From: Gluconacetobacter johannae
GTDB lineage: Bacteria; Pseudomonadota; Alphaproteobacteria; Acetobacterales; Acetobacteraceae
Direction: 5' to 3'
Assembly: GCF_014174305.1 (NCBI RefSeq)
Contig: NZ_JABEQH010000006.1
Coordinates: 1 to 64,000 of the forward strand
Length of the DNA: 64,000 nucleotides
Shown here: one piece after another, positions 9,325 to 19,744 of the stretch
How the letters are laid out: every line of letters begins with the position of its first letter
Numbering within the stretch: position 1 is the first letter of the stretch
Translations under genes and position numbers: made by a program
The notes under the pieces: model-generated
The model's database searches: none
What the model saw: the letters and a program-made list of their open reading frames with translations, nothing else
What the model was told of the DNA's origin: nothing

Positions 9325-12300
9325 GTGAATCCGTCCCGCCTGTTCATCGAACGCCCGGTCGCCACCACGCTGCTGATGCTCGCCATCATGCTGGCGGGGC
9401 TGCTGGGCTATCATTTCCTGCCGGTCTCGGCCCTGCCGCAGGTCGATTACCCGACCATCACCGTCCAGACCTTCTACCCCGGCGCGGGGCCTGACGTCAT
9501 GGCGACGTCGATCACGGCGCCGCTGGAAACCCAGTTCGGCCAGATGCCCGGCCTGGACCAGATGACGTCGCAATCGTCAGGGGGGGCCTCGGTCGTCACC
9601 CTGCGCTTCGGCCTGACGATGTCGATGGACGTGGCCGAGCAGGAGGTCCAGGCCGCGATCAACCAGGCGGCCTCGCTGCTGCCCACCGACCTGCCCGCGC
9701 CGCCGATCTATGCCAAGGTCAATCCGGCCGACACGCCGGTGCTGACCCTGGGCATCACCTCGCGCACCCTGCCGCTGACCGAGGTCGAGGATTACGTCGA
9801 TACCCGCCTGGCGCAGAAGATCAGCCAGATCTCGGGCGTCGGGCTGGTCACGCTGTCGGGCGGCAACCGCAAGGCGATCCGCGTCCGCGTCAACGTGCCC
9901 AAGCTGACCTCGTTCGGCGTCGATCTCGATACGCTGCGTACGACCATCACCAACGTCAACGTCAACTCGCCCACCGGCACGTTCGACGGGGCGCAGCGCG
10001 CCTCCACCCTGCGCGTCGATGGACAGATCGGCGGCGTCGCGCAGTTGATGAACCAGGTGATCGCCTATCAGAACGGCGGCCCCATCCGCATCCGCGACGT
10101 CGCCACCGTCGTGCAGGGGCCCGAGAACACGCAGCTCGCCGCCTGGGCGAACCGCACGCCCGCCCTGGTCCTGAACGTGCAGCGCCAGCCCGGGGCCAAC
10201 GTCATCGCGGTCGTGGACAACATCAAATACGCCCTGCCGCAATTGCAGAAGGCCCTGCCGCCGGGCATCTCGATCACGCCGCTGACCGACCGTACGACGA
10301 CCATCCGCGCCTCGGTCGCCGATGTCGAATTCGAACTGGTGCTGGCGATGGTGCTGGTCGTCGCGGTCATCTTCGTCTTCCTCCGCAACGTGCCCGCGAC
10401 CATCATCCCCAGCCTGTCAGTGCCGCTGTCGCTGGTCGGCACCCTGGCGGCGATGTACATGCTGGGCTTCTCGCTGGACAATTTGTCGCTGATGTCGCTG
10501 ACCATCGCGACGGGCTTCGTCGTCGACGACGCCATCGTCATGATCGAGAACATCGCCCGCTACATCGAGATGGGCGACGACCGCATGACCGCCTCCCTCA
10601 AGGGCGCGGGCGAAATCGGCTTCACCATCATCTCGCTGACCGTCTCGCTGATCGCGGTGCTGATCCCGCTGCTGTTCATGGGCGACGTGGTCGGCCGCCT
10701 GTTCCATGAATTCGCCATCACCCTGTCGGTGACGATCATCCTGTCCGCCGTCGTGTCGCTGACCCTGGTGCCGATGATGTGCGCCCGGCTGCTCAGCGAA
10801 CGGCCGCACGGTCCAAACGCCCGCGGCTGGTCCGCCACCGTCGAGCGCTGGACCGAGGCCGTGATCGCCGCCTACGGCCGGGCGCTGACCGTGGTGCTGC
10901 GCCACCAGCCCCTGACGCTGCTGGTGTTCGTCGGCACGCTGGCCCTGACCGGCGTGCTGGCCTGGTCCATTCCCAAGGGCTTCTTCCCCGTGCAGGACAC
11001 GGGCGTGGTCCAGGGGATCTCGGTCATGGCGCAATCGACATCGTTCGACGCGATGAAGGCCCGCCAGCAGCAGCTGGGCGACCGCATCCTGAAGGACCCC
11101 GACGTCGTCAGCCTGTCGTCGTTCGTCGGCATCGACGGGCAGAACATGACCCTCAACCAGGGCCGGTTCCTCATCAACCTGCGCCCGCATGACGACCGCG
11201 CCGGGACCGCAAGCCAGATCGCCGCCCGCATCCAGCAGGAGGTCGCGGACATCCCCGGCGCGCACCTCTACCTCCAGCCCGTGCAGGACCTGTCGCTGGA
11301 CACCACCGTCGCGGCCACGCAGTACCAGTTCCTGCTGGAAAACCCGGACTACGACCAGTTCCGCACCTGGGTGCCCAAATTCGTCGCGGCGCTGCAGCGC
11401 GAACCCTCCCTGGCCGACGTGACCTCGGACCTCCAGGCCGAAGGGCTGGTGGCGCAGGTGACCCTGGATCGCACCACCGGCGCCCGCTATTCGATCACAC
11501 CGCAGACCATCGACAACGTGCTGTATGATTCGTTCGGGCAGCGCCAGATCTCGACGATCTATACGCAGTCCAACCAGTACCGCGTCATCATGGAGGCCGA
11601 TCCGGCCTTCCAGCAGGACCTCGCCTCGCTCGGCAAGCTCTACCTGCCGGGCATCAGCGGCAATGCCGGGGCCAGCACGTCCGGCCCGACCCGGTCGCCG
11701 ACCTCGGGCCTGGTGCCGATGCGCGCCGTCACCACCCTGACGCACAGCACGGCGCCGCTGCTGATTACCCATGTGGGCCAGTTTCCCGCCACCACCATCT
11801 CGTTCAACGTGGCGCCGGGCTATTCGCTGGGCGCCGCCACCGACACGATCGACCGGGTCGAGCAGTCGATGCACCTGCCGGCCAGCTTCCAGACCTCGTT
11901 CCAGGGCACGGCGGCGGCGTTCCGCAACAGCCTGGGCAACGAGCTGTGGCTGGTGCTGGCGGCGCTGGTCGCCGTCTACATCGTGCTGGGCATCCTGTAC
12001 GAAAGCTTCATCCACCCCATCACCATCCTGTCCACCCTGCCGTCCGCGGGCATCGGCGCGCTGCTGGCGTTGCAGCTCACCGGGGCTGGCCTGGACGTCA
12101 TGGGCATCATCGGCCTGGTGCTGCTGATCGGCATCGTGAAGAAGAACGCGATCATGATGATCGACTTCGCGCTGGAGGCCGAGCGGGTCGAGGGCATGGA
12201 ACCCCTCCACGCCATCCATCACGCGGCGCTCTTGCGTTTCCGCCCCATCCTGATGACGACCCTGGCGGCGATGCTGGGGGCCCTGCCCATGGTCATCGGC

Positions 12301-12507
12301 AGCGGCACCGGCTCCGAACTGCGCCGCCCGCTGGGGGTCGCCATCGTCGGCGGCCTGCTGGTCAGCCAGTTGCTGACGCTGTTCACCACCCCGGTCATCT
12401 ATCTGCTGATGGACCGCATCAGCCTGCGCCTGCGCCGCCGCTTCGGCTCGGCCGGAAACCCCGATACCGGCAGCCCTGATGCCGCCGCGCCGGGGACGGC
12501 CATATGA
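9325..12507 (+). CDS. mdtB: RND multidrug efflux permease, MdtB type
   Basis: This 1060-residue inner-membrane proton/drug antiporter has twelve predicted helices and two large periplasmic loops. The N-terminus ([20 protein letters not shown]) and the block [18 protein letters not shown] are typical of MdtB. The proton-relay residues are present: the Asp pair in TM4 ([15 protein letters not shown]401-D402) and the Lys in [12 protein letters not shown] (K940). It starts with GTG; no ATG gives a better alignment. It overlaps the next gene by 4 bp. In the family MdtB and MdtC form a mixed trimer, and the adjacent paralogue fits that. Confidence 0.93.
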   Translation: MNPSRLFIERPVATTLLMLAIMLAGLLGYHFLPVSALPQVDYPTITVQTFYPGAGPDVMATSITAPLETQFGQMPGLDQMTSQSSGGASVVTLRFGLTMSMDVAEQEVQAAINQAASLLPTDLPAPPIYAKVNPADTPVLTLGITSRTLPLTEVEDYVDTRLAQKISQISGVGLVTLSGGNRKAIRVRVNVPKLTSFGVDLDTLRTTITNVNVNSPTGTFDGAQRASTLRVDGQIGGVAQLMNQVIAYQNGGPIRIRDVATVVQGPENTQLAAWANRTPALVLNVQRQPGANVIAVVDNIKYALPQLQKALPPGISITPLTDRTTTIRASVADVEFELVLAMVLVVAVIFVFLRNVPATIIPSLSVPLSLVGTLAAMYMLGFSLDNLSLMSLTIATGFVVDDAIVMIENIARYIEMGDDRMTASLKGAGEIGFTIISLTVSLIAVLIPLLFMGDVVGRLFHEFAITLSVTIILSAVVSLTLVPMMCARLLSERPHGPNARGWSATVERWTEAVIAAYGRALTVVLRHQPLTLLVFVGTLALTGVLAWSIPKGFFPVQDTGVVQGISVMAQSTSFDAMKARQQQLGDRILKDPDVVSLSSFVGIDGQNMTLNQGRFLINLRPHDDRAGTASQIAARIQQEVADIPGAHLYLQPVQDLSLDTTVAATQYQFLLENPDYDQFRTWVPKFVAALQREPSLADVTSDLQAEGLVAQVTLDRTTGARYSITPQTIDNVLYDSFGQRQISTIYTQSNQYRVIMEADPAFQQDLASLGKLYLPGISGNAGASTSGPTRSPTSGLVPMRAVTTLTHSTAPLLITHVGQFPATTISFNVAPGYSLGAATDTIDRVEQSMHLPASFQTSFQGTAAAFRNSLGNELWLVLAALVAVYIVLGILYESFIHPITILSTLPSAGIGALLALQLTGAGLDVMGIIGLVLLIGIVKKNAIMMIDFALEAERVEGMEPLHAIHHAALLRFRPILMTTLAAMLGALPMVIGSGTGSELRRPLGVAIVGGLLVSQLLTLFTTPVIYLLMDRISLRLRRRFGSAGNPDTGSPDAAAPGTAI

Positions 12508-15500
12508 TCCGCCTGTTCGTCCTGCGGCCGGTGGCGACCACGCTGCTGACCGTGGCGCTGCTGATCGCGGGGACCATCGGCTATCGCGCGCTGCCGGTGT
12601 CCGACCTGCCGAACGTCGATTTCCCGGTGATCCAGGTCCAGGCCCGGCAACCGGGCGGATCGCCCGAGGAGGTCGCAAGTTCGGTGGCCGCGCCGCTGGA
12701 ACGCCACCTGGGCCAGATCGCGGACCTGACGGAAATGACGTCGCAATCGACGCAGAACCAGGCCCGCATCACCCTGCAATTCGCCCTGACCCGCGACATC
12801 AACGGCGCCGCCCGCGATGTCGAGGCCGCGTTGCAGGCCGCCCGCGCCGACCTGCCGAGTTCACTGCGCCAGAATCCCAGCTATTTCAAGGCGAACCCCA
12901 ACGGCGCGCCGATCATGATCCTGGCGCTGACCTCGGCCACCAGCACCATGCCGAAACTTTATGACCTGACCACCAACGTCCTGCAGCAGCATCTGTCGCA
13001 GGTCCGCGGCGTCGGCCAGGTCGAGGTCGGCGGCAGTTCCCTGCCCGCCGTCCGGGTCGAGATGAATCCGCTGCCGCTCTACAAGTTCGGCATCGGGTTC
13101 GAGGACGTACGCGCGGCCCTGGCCTCGGCCAACGCCAACACGCCCAAGGGCTTCATCGACCAGGACGGCCAGCGCTTCACGCTGGACACCAACGACCAGG
13201 CCCGCAGCGCGCAGGCCTATCGCGACCTGATTATCGCCTACCACAACAGCCGTCCGGTGCGCCTGTCCGACATCGCCACCGTCAATGACGGGGTCGAGGA
13301 CGTCCGCAACGCCGGCTATTTCAACCGCCAGCCCGCCGTGCTGGCGATCATCTTCGCCCAGGCCGGGGCGAACGTCATCCACACCATCGACCAGATCAAC
13401 GCCGAAATCCCCGCCCTGCGCGCGGCCCTTCCGCCCAGCGTCCAGTTGCACACGGTGCTGGACCGCTCGGTCACCATCCGCGCGGCATTGCAGGACACGC
13501 AGTATACGCTGGTCATTTCCGTGGCCCTGGTCGTGCTGGTGGTCCTGGCCTTCCTGCAATCGGCCCGCACGACGCTGATCCCTGCCGTGGTCGTGCCGAC
13601 CTCGATCATCGCGACATTCGGGGCGATGCAGCTTCTGGGCTATTCGCTGGACAATCTGTCGTTGATGGCGCTGACCGTCTCGACCGGCTTCGTGGTCGAC
13701 GACGCCATCGTAGTGATCGAGAATATCAGCCGCCATCTGGAATCCGGCATGGGCCGGCTGGAGGCCACGCTGCGCGGCGCGCAGGAGGTGGCGTTCACCG
13801 TCTTCTCCATCTCGGTCTCGCTGATCGCGGTGTTCCTGCCGATCCTGCTGCTGGGCGGGGTGGCCGGCCGCCTGTTCCACGAATTCGCGATGACGATGGC
13901 GACGACGATCATCGTGTCCATGGTCCTGTCACTGACACTCAGCCCGATGATGGCGGCGCTGCTGCTGCGCGCCCGCACACCCGCGCGCGACGCCGCCCGG
14001 TCGGCCCGGCCATGGCATTCTGCCGCGCGCGGGGTCGAACGCGCGCTGCACGCCATGCAGGCGGGGTACGGGCATTCGCTGGACTGGGCGCTGGCCCACC
14101 GGCGGATCGTCCTGCTGTCCCTGCCCTGTACCGTCGTCCTGATGGTGGCCCTGTTCGTCCACATGCCCAAGGGCTTCTTCCCCGACAGCGACACCGGCCT
14201 GCTGATGGGGCACCTGCAGGGCGACCAGTCCATCTCGTTCCAGGCCATGACCCAGAAGATCGACACGGTGCAGCGCGCGGTCCTGGCCGACCGCGACGTG
14301 GCCAGCGTGACCGGGTTCATGGGCGGACGCGGGTCGTCGAACCAGGCCAACATCTTCGTGGTGCTGAAGGACAAATCGCTCCGCGACGATCCCACCACGA
14401 CGACGATCGCGCGCATCGACCGGCGCCTGCGCCGCATGGTCGGCGCACGGTTCTTCGCCATGGCCCCCGGCGCGATCCGGGTCGGCGGCCGGCAGAGCAA
14501 CGCGTCCTACCAGTACACGCTGGAAGCCGACTCGGCGAGCGAACTGTACGACTGGACCCCCAAGCTGGTCGCGGCGCTGCAGAAGCATCCGCAGCTGACC
14601 GACATCTCCTCGGACGTGCAGCAGGGCGGATCGGCGCTGAACGTCGCCCTGGACCGCGACAGTTCGGCGCGGGTGAACATCACGCCCCAGCTGGTCTCCA
14701 ACACGCTCTACGACGCCTACGGGCAGCGCGCGGCGTCGATCATCCATAACGCGCTGAACCAGTACCGCGTGGTGATGGAGGTCGAACCCCGCTTCTGGCA
14801 GGACCCCAACAGCCTGAAACAGGTCTGGGTCAGCGTCACCGGCGGCACCGCCGGGGGGGGCACGCGGTCGAACACCATCCGCGTCAAGACGACGGCCACC
14901 GCCACCACGGCCGCGAGCCTCAGCGCCCAGTCCTTCCGCAACCAGGTCGCCAACAGCCTCGCCGGGGGCAGCTCGGCCTCCAACGGCTCGGCGGTGTCGA
15001 CCAATTCCGCGACGATGGTGCCGCTGGGCATCGTCGCCACCACCCAGCCGCAGCTGACCGCGCTGTCCGTCAATCACCAGGGCCAGTCGGTGGCCACGAC
15101 GGTTTCGTTCAACCTGGCCACCGGCGTGTCGCTGGACCAGGCGGTCCGGATCATGAACAGCGAAATGGTCCGCCTGCACATGCCCCCGACCATCCATGGC
15201 GGCTTCGCCGGCAATGCCGCGCAGTTCCAGAAATCCGTCAATAACGAGCCGCTGCTGATCCTGGCGGCGCTGGCGGCGGTCTACATGACGCTGGGCATCC
15301 TGTACGAAAGCTACGTCCATCCGCTGACGATCCTGTCCACCCTGCCCTCGGCCGGTGTCGGCGCCCTGCTGGCGCTGGACCTGGCGGGCGAGGAATTCTC
15401 GCTGATCGCCATGATCGGCGTGATCCTGCTGATCGGCATCGTGAAGAAGAACGCGATCATGCTGGTCGATTTCGCGATCGAGGCCGAACGCGGCGGCCAG

Positions 15501-15806
15501 ACGCCCCACGACGCCATCCGCACCGCCTGCCACCTGCGCTTCCGCCCGATCATGATGACCAGCCTCGCCGCCGCCCTGGGCGCGATGCCCCTGATCTATG
15601 GCAGCGGCTACGGATCGGAACTGCGCCGCCCGCTGGGCATCGCCATCGTCGGCGGCCTGCTCGTCAGCCAGGCGCTGACGCTCTACACCACCCCGGTGGT
15701 CTATCTCTATCTCGACCGCTTCGGCGCCTGGTGCCGGGCCCGATACCACTCCGCGACCGCCGCCCTGATGGGCCGGCGACGCCCCCTCAGCCAACAGGAT
15801 GCCTGA
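12504..15806 (+). CDS. mdtC: RND multidrug efflux permease, MdtC type
   Basis: This 1100-residue partner of the MdtB-like pump has the MdtC signatures [40 protein letters not shown] and [11 protein letters not shown]. The TM4 Asp pair (D399-D400 in [14 protein letters not shown]) and the relay Lys (K982 in [12 protein letters not shown]) are intact. It is longer than the usual 1025 or so residues because of a Ser/Thr/Gly/Ala-rich insertion of about 60 residues (about 778-837) in the second periplasmic loop, just before [12 protein letters not shown]. The start overlaps the mdtB stop (ATGA). Substrates cannot be read from the sequence. Confidence 0.93.
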   Translation: MIRLFVLRPVATTLLTVALLIAGTIGYRALPVSDLPNVDFPVIQVQARQPGGSPEEVASSVAAPLERHLGQIADLTEMTSQSTQNQARITLQFALTRDINGAARDVEAALQAARADLPSSLRQNPSYFKANPNGAPIMILALTSATSTMPKLYDLTTNVLQQHLSQVRGVGQVEVGGSSLPAVRVEMNPLPLYKFGIGFEDVRAALASANANTPKGFIDQDGQRFTLDTNDQARSAQAYRDLIIAYHNSRPVRLSDIATVNDGVEDVRNAGYFNRQPAVLAIIFAQAGANVIHTIDQINAEIPALRAALPPSVQLHTVLDRSVTIRAALQDTQYTLVISVALVVLVVLAFLQSARTTLIPAVVVPTSIIATFGAMQLLGYSLDNLSLMALTVSTGFVVDDAIVVIENISRHLESGMGRLEATLRGAQEVAFTVFSISVSLIAVFLPILLLGGVAGRLFHEFAMTMATTIIVSMVLSLTLSPMMAALLLRARTPARDAARSARPWHSAARGVERALHAMQAGYGHSLDWALAHRRIVLLSLPCTVVLMVALFVHMPKGFFPDSDTGLLMGHLQGDQSISFQAMTQKIDTVQRAVLADRDVASVTGFMGGRGSSNQANIFVVLKDKSLRDDPTTTTIARIDRRLRRMVGARFFAMAPGAIRVGGRQSNASYQYTLEADSASELYDWTPKLVAALQKHPQLTDISSDVQQGGSALNVALDRDSSARVNITPQLVSNTLYDAYGQRAASIIHNALNQYRVVMEVEPRFWQDPNSLKQVWVSVTGGTAGGGTRSNTIRVKTTATATTAASLSAQSFRNQVANSLAGGSSASNGSAVSTNSATMVPLGIVATTQPQLTALSVNHQGQSVATTVSFNLATGVSLDQAVRIMNSEMVRLHMPPTIHGGFAGNAAQFQKSVNNEPLLILAALAAVYMTLGILYESYVHPLTILSTLPSAGVGALLALDLAGEEFSLIAMIGVILLIGIVKKNAIMLVDFAIEAERGGQTPHDAIRTACHLRFRPIMMTSLAAALGAMPLIYGSGYGSELRRPLGIAIVGGLLVSQALTLYTTPVVYLYLDRFGAWCRARYHSATAALMGRRRPLSQQDA

Positions 15807-15811
15807 CCCGG

Positions 15812-17410
15812 ATGACGCTGTCCCTGCCATCCCACCCGCCGTCCCCGTCATCCGCGCGCAGCCTTCGCCGTCATGTCCGGACCGCCCGCCGCCTCTCCCG
15901 TCGCCTCTCCCTGGGCCTCGGCGCCGCGCTGGCGCCCCTGGCGCTGGCCGGCTGCATGGTCGGGCCGTCCTATCATCGCCCCGATGCCATCGCCTCGCCC
16001 CACTTCAAGGAACTGACCCCGGCGCCGGGATGGGAGCGCGCCCGTCCCGCCCTGGCGGAACTGCCGAAGGAGGCATGGTGGACGATCTATGACGATCCGA
16101 TCCTCGACAGGCTGGAATCCCAGGTCGCGATCTCGAACCAGAACGTCCGGATGTACGAGGCCAACTACCGCCAGGCCCGCGCCCTGATCAACAGCGTGCG
16201 CGCGCAGTTGTTCCCGACCATCAGCGGCAGCATCGGCTTCAACCGCGCCGGGCATGGCGGCTCGTCCGTGTCCTCCAGCGGCAACAGCTTTGCCAACGCC
16301 GGCACGGTCTACAATTCCTACAACATCGGTCCGCAGGCCAGCTGGGATCTCGACCTGTGGGGCCGCATCCGCCGCAATATCCAAAGCCAGGTGACCCAGG
16401 CGCAGGCCAGCGCCGCCGACCTGGCCAACGCCACCCTGTCCTACCAGACCCAGCTTGCCGTCGCCTATTTCAACCTGCGCTACCAGGATTCGCTGCAGGA
16501 CCTGCTGCGCCGCTACGTGCAGTTCAACACCCAGGCCCTGCAGATCGCCCAGAACCAGTTCGACGCCGGCACGGCCGACCCGACGGCGGTGATGCAGGCC
16601 CGGACCCAGCTGGAACAGAACCGGGCCTCGCTGATCCAGGCCGGCATCGCGCGCGCGCAGTACGAACATGCGATCGCGGTCCTGATGGGCCGTCCGCCCG
16701 CCGACCTGACCATCACCCCCGGCGCGCTGACGCGCACCATCCCCGCCATTCCGGTGGGCGTGCCGGCCGACCTGCTGCAACGCCGGCCGGACATCGCCGC
16801 CGCCGAACGCGCGATGGAGCAGTACAACGCGCAGATCGGCGCCGCCATCGCGGCGTTCTTCCCCGACGTCACGATAAACGCCAGCTATTCCCAAAGCGGC
16901 GGCGACCCCGTGACGTCGTTGATGAGCGTCGCCAACCGGGTGTGGTCACTCGGCGCATCGGCAACCGAAACCCTGTTCAGCGGCGGGTCGCGCACCGCCG
17001 CCGTCCATTCGGCCGACGCCCAGTACGACAGCGCCGTCGCCAGCTATCGCCAGACGGTCCTCACCGCCCTGCAAGGCACCGAGGACCAGCTGTCCAACCT
17101 GCGTATCCTGGCCCAACAGGCCGCGCAGCAGCAGATCGCGCTGGACTACGCCAACCAGGCCGTCCAGGTCTCGATGAACCAGTATCTGGCGGGAACGCAG
17201 ATCTACACCACCGTCATCACCAACGAGACGACGGCCCTCGGCAACGCCGAGAGCGCGCTGAGCATCCAGCAGCAGCGCATGGTCGACAGCGTCTATCTGG
17301 TCCAGGCGCTGGGCGGCGGCTGGAACGCCGCGCGCCTGCCCTCCAAAGGCTCGTTGCAGACCGACAATCCCCTCCTGCCGTCCTTCATCCAGAAGGACAA
17401 GAACCAGTAG
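15812..17410 (+). CDS. Outer-membrane efflux lipoprotein, NodT family
   Basis: This 532-residue TolC/NodT-type channel completes the MdtABC-like exporter. The ATG at 15812 lies 5 bp after the mdtC stop. A long basic leader is followed by a lipobox (LALAGC, lipidation Cys about residue 47) and MVGPSYHRPD, the usual start of mature NodT-type proteins. Two OEP repeats follow, with YFNLRYQDSL, QFDAGTADPTAVMQARTQLEQ and VPADLLQRRPDIAAAERAM. The N-terminal leader is longer than usual; an internal start is possible but no better codon is evident. A strong terminator follows. Confidence 0.92.
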   Translation: MTLSLPSHPPSPSSARSLRRHVRTARRLSRRLSLGLGAALAPLALAGCMVGPSYHRPDAIASPHFKELTPAPGWERARPALAELPKEAWWTIYDDPILDRLESQVAISNQNVRMYEANYRQARALINSVRAQLFPTISGSIGFNRAGHGGSSVSSSGNSFANAGTVYNSYNIGPQASWDLDLWGRIRRNIQSQVTQAQASAADLANATLSYQTQLAVAYFNLRYQDSLQDLLRRYVQFNTQALQIAQNQFDAGTADPTAVMQARTQLEQNRASLIQAGIARAQYEHAIAVLMGRPPADLTITPGALTRTIPAIPVGVPADLLQRRPDIAAAERAMEQYNAQIGAAIAAFFPDVTINASYSQSGGDPVTSLMSVANRVWSLGASATETLFSGGSRTAAVHSADAQYDSAVASYRQTVLTALQGTEDQLSNLRILAQQAAQQQIALDYANQAVQVSMNQYLAGTQIYTTVITNETTALGNAESALSIQQQRMVDSVYLVQALGGGWNAARLPSKGSLQTDNPLLPSFIQKDKNQ

Positions 17411-17444
17411 GCTGGCCTCCCTGCGCGGACCCGCGTCGTACATG

Positions 17445-17483
17445 AAAAAAGGCCCCGGGGCAGGATTACCCCGGGGCCTTTTT
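17445..17483. terminator. Bidirectional intrinsic terminator
   Basis: Twelve paired bases (AAGGCCCCGGGG 17449-17460 with CCCCGGGGCCTT 17469-17480) around an 8-nt loop are flanked by an A-run on the left and a T-run on the right. It can therefore end both the + strand efflux operon and the - strand DUF1328 gene. Confidence 0.92.
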
Positions 17484-17506
17484 CGTTCAGGCCGTTCCGG
17501 TCCCGG

Positions 17507-17680
17507 TCACAATATCGTCCGCGCCGTCAGCAAGGCGATCAGCAGGAAAACCACGAAGGCCAGGATGAAAATGAAAAACAGGATCTTCGCGATACCGGCC
17601 GAAGCCGCCGAGATCCCGGTGAATCCGAACAATCCGGCGATGATCGAGATCACCAGAAAAAACAATGCCAGCTTCAGCAT
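17507..17680 (-). CDS. DUF1328 (YtjA-like) small membrane protein
   Basis: This is a 57-residue, almost entirely hydrophobic protein. Two helices ([20 protein letters not shown] and [20 protein letters not shown]) are joined by TGISAASA, the pattern of the DUF1328/YtjA family. A GGAG site 8 bp before the ATG supports the start. It is below the usual ORF length limit and is easily missed. It lies 92 bp downstream of the CsbD-like gene on the same strand; both families are commonly linked to envelope or general stress, although no function is established. Transcription ends at the shared terminator. Confidence 0.85.
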   Translation of the reverse strand: MLKLALFFLVISIIAGLFGFTGISAASAGIAKILFFIFILAFVVFLLIALLTARTIL

Positions 17681-17772
17681 GATCGATACTCCATCCGCGC
17701 CAACCGACTATAAAACGTCCTCGCGCGCCGTCGGGTTCCCCTCATGTTCCGACGGTCCGGGTTGCGCTCGCC

Positions 17773-18027
17773 TCAGCGCCGGGACCAGAGCAACGCCGCC
17801 AGGAACCCGATGACGGACGCCACCGCCAGCGCCAGCAGGGGCTGATCCACCGTCAGGTCGCGCACCGTGTCGCCGACCTCGGCGCAACAACGGCGCGACT
17901 TGGCGCAGACGATTCGCGCCTTGCCCTTCAGTTGCAGCTCCGGGTCGCCGAACAGGCCACCCAGCCCGTCCTGCACGCGCCCGATTCCGTCCTCGAGCTT
18001 CGCCTCGAAATTTTCGCTCTCCACCAT
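17773..18027 (-). CDS. CsbD-like small membrane-anchored protein (second copy)
   Basis: This 84-residue protein has a CsbD-like start (ENFEAKLEDGIGRVQDGLGG, then GDPELQLKGKARIVCAK) and a C-terminal helix (PLLALAVASVIGFLAALLW) ending SRR. The ATG at 18027 follows AGGGAGGC. It has the same architecture as the protein at 7344-7652, including the D-x-PL motif just before the helix, but it is shorter and carries three cysteines in the middle (CAKSRRCC). It is probably envelope-associated; the role is unknown. Confidence 0.7.
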   Translation of the reverse strand: MVESENFEAKLEDGIGRVQDGLGGLFGDPELQLKGKARIVCAKSRRCCAEVGDTVRDLTVDQPLLALAVASVIGFLAALLWSRR

Positions 18028-18163
18028 TGATGCCTCCCTTGTTCGCACGGGCCACCGGACAGGCCGGAAGATCCAGTGCGGGTTCGATAGGGATAATCAT
18101 GATGATGCGCCGGCGATTGTCCACCTTCGGCGACGCGCGTCTCGCCAGAGCGGGAGGTGCCTT

Positions 18164-18967
18164 TCAGATCTCCGAGGCGCGCCAGTATCCGGCCCCGGCC
18201 GGGTCCGGCTCGCCCGCGATCAGCGCGCGCAGGCGTTCGGCCAGGATCTGCATTGCCGGCGCGCCGCGGTCGCGCGGCCTCGGCCCGACCGCCAGATCCC
18301 CCCGGACCGAAGCCGGATGACCCGCCAGCACGATGATCCGATCCGCCAGGATCATGGCCTCGTCGATATCATGGGTCACGAACAGGACCGTCTTGCGCGT
18401 CTGCGCCCAGATCCGCAGCAGTTCCTCCTGCAGGCCGGCGCGGGTGATCGCATCCAGCGCGCCGAACGGCTCGTCCATCAGCAGCAGGGCGGGCTCCACG
18501 GTCAGGGCGCGGGCGACGCCGACACGCTGCCGCTGGCCGCCCGACAACTGCCGTGGCCAGCGGCCCGCCTGCTCGGCCAGCCCCACCAGCCGCAGGGCGT
18601 CCAGCGCACGGGCATGACGCGCGGCGCGCCCCAGGCCCAGCCCTTCCAGCCCCAGTTCCACATTCCGCTGCACCGTCCGCCACGGCATCAGCTTGGCATC
18701 CTGGAAGACCAGTCCCGCCGGCCGTCCCTGCGCCGTCGCCGCCGGCGCAAGCGTCACCTCCCCCTCGGTCGGGGCGATCAACTTCATCGCGATCCGCAGC
18801 AGGGTGGACTTGCCCGCGCCCGACGGTCCCAGCACCGCCACGAACTCGCCCCGCCGGATTTCCAGATCAACGCCGCGCAGGATAAAGCTGCGTGCCCCGT
18901 CATGCGACAGGCCGACATTACGCAGCCGCACCATCACGTCAGATGCGACCCCTTCCCCATTCGACAC
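18164..18967 (-). CDS. ABC transporter ATPase, NitT/TauT (SsuB/TauB) type
   Basis: This 267-residue nucleotide-binding subunit has all motifs: Walker A GPSGAGKST, Q-loop FQDAKLMPW, signature LSGGQRQRVGVARAL, Walker B ALLLMDEPFGALD and H-loop VTHDIDEA. The FQDAKLMPWRTV block is typical of importers for nitrate, taurine, sulfonates or aromatic sulfonates. It is the last gene of a binding protein-permease-ATPase operon and lies 6 bp after the permease. The solute cannot be named from the sequence. Confidence 0.92.
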   Translation of the reverse strand: MSNGEGVASDVMVRLRNVGLSHDGARSFILRGVDLEIRRGEFVAVLGPSGAGKSTLLRIAMKLIAPTEGEVTLAPAATAQGRPAGLVFQDAKLMPWRTVQRNVELGLEGLGLGRAARHARALDALRLVGLAEQAGRWPRQLSGGQRQRVGVARALTVEPALLLMDEPFGALDAITRAGLQEELLRIWAQTRKTVLFVTHDIDEAMILADRIIVLAGHPASVRGDLAVGPRPRDRGAPAMQILAERLRALIAGEPDPAGAGYWRASEI

Positions 18968-18973
18968 TCTGTC

Positions 18974-19744
18974 CTACCCCTGCCAGCCCAGAATCCGGTT
19001 CCGCACGAGCATGAACGCCATATCGGTCAGTGCATAGAGCAGCGCCATCGTCAGCATGTAGATCACCACCAGGTCGGTGGCCAGCAGGCTTGAGGCCTGC
19101 ATCATCCGCGCCCCGATTCCCGGCACGCCGAACAGTTCGGCCGCCACAACCGACATCCAGGCCTGGCCCAGACCGGTCCGCAGCCCGGCCATCAGCCCCG
19201 GCATGGCCGCCGGCAGAACGACCTTGAACAGCCGCCCCCCGAAACCGCCATGCCCGAACGCCGCCGCGACCTCGAACAGGTCCCGGTCGATGGATTGCAC
19301 CGCGCCGTGGGCCGCATAGAAATTGATCCAGAACACCGAAATCGCGATGACGAACGTGGCCCCGGCGGTATCCAGGCCGAACCACAGGATCGCGAACGGC
19401 ACCCAGGCCAAGCCCGGAATCGGCCGCAACACCCGAACCACCCCGGACAGCAGCGCATCGAGCACAGGCACGGCCCCGCACAGCAACCCGGCCAGCCCCC
19501 CCAGAACCGAGCCGATCGCCAGCCCCAGCAGGTAGTGCGTCATGCTGTCGCGAATCGCACCCTGCCAGAAGCCGCCTCGCACCTCATCCAGCCAGGCGGG
19601 GACCAGGTCGCTGGGGGCCGGCAGCAGACCGGACGGCACCAGCCCGATCCGGACCGATGCCTCCCAGAGCCCGAACATCGCAACCAGCCCCACCGCGCCC
19701 AGCAGCGGGCGACGCCACGACCGGCGGCCGGTGCCTCTCCTCAT
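18974..19744 (-). CDS. ABC transporter permease, NitT/TauT (SsuC/TauC) type
   Basis: This 256-residue integral membrane subunit has about six helices and a cytoplasmic EAA-like loop (LPAAMPGLMAGLRTGLGQAWMSVVAAE), the family feature that contacts the ATPase. RPIPGLAWVPFAILWFG is a typical NitT/TauT permease stretch. The start overlaps the stop of the binding-protein gene (ATGA), which shows tight coupling. Confidence 0.92.
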   Translation of the reverse strand: MRRGTGRRSWRRPLLGAVGLVAMFGLWEASVRIGLVPSGLLPAPSDLVPAWLDEVRGGFWQGAIRDSMTHYLLGLAIGSVLGGLAGLLCGAVPVLDALLSGVVRVLRPIPGLAWVPFAILWFGLDTAGATFVIAISVFWINFYAAHGAVQSIDRDLFEVAAAFGHGGFGGRLFKVVLPAAMPGLMAGLRTGLGQAWMSVVAAELFGVPGIGARMMQASSLLATDLVVIYMLTMALLYALTDMAFMLVRNRILGWQG

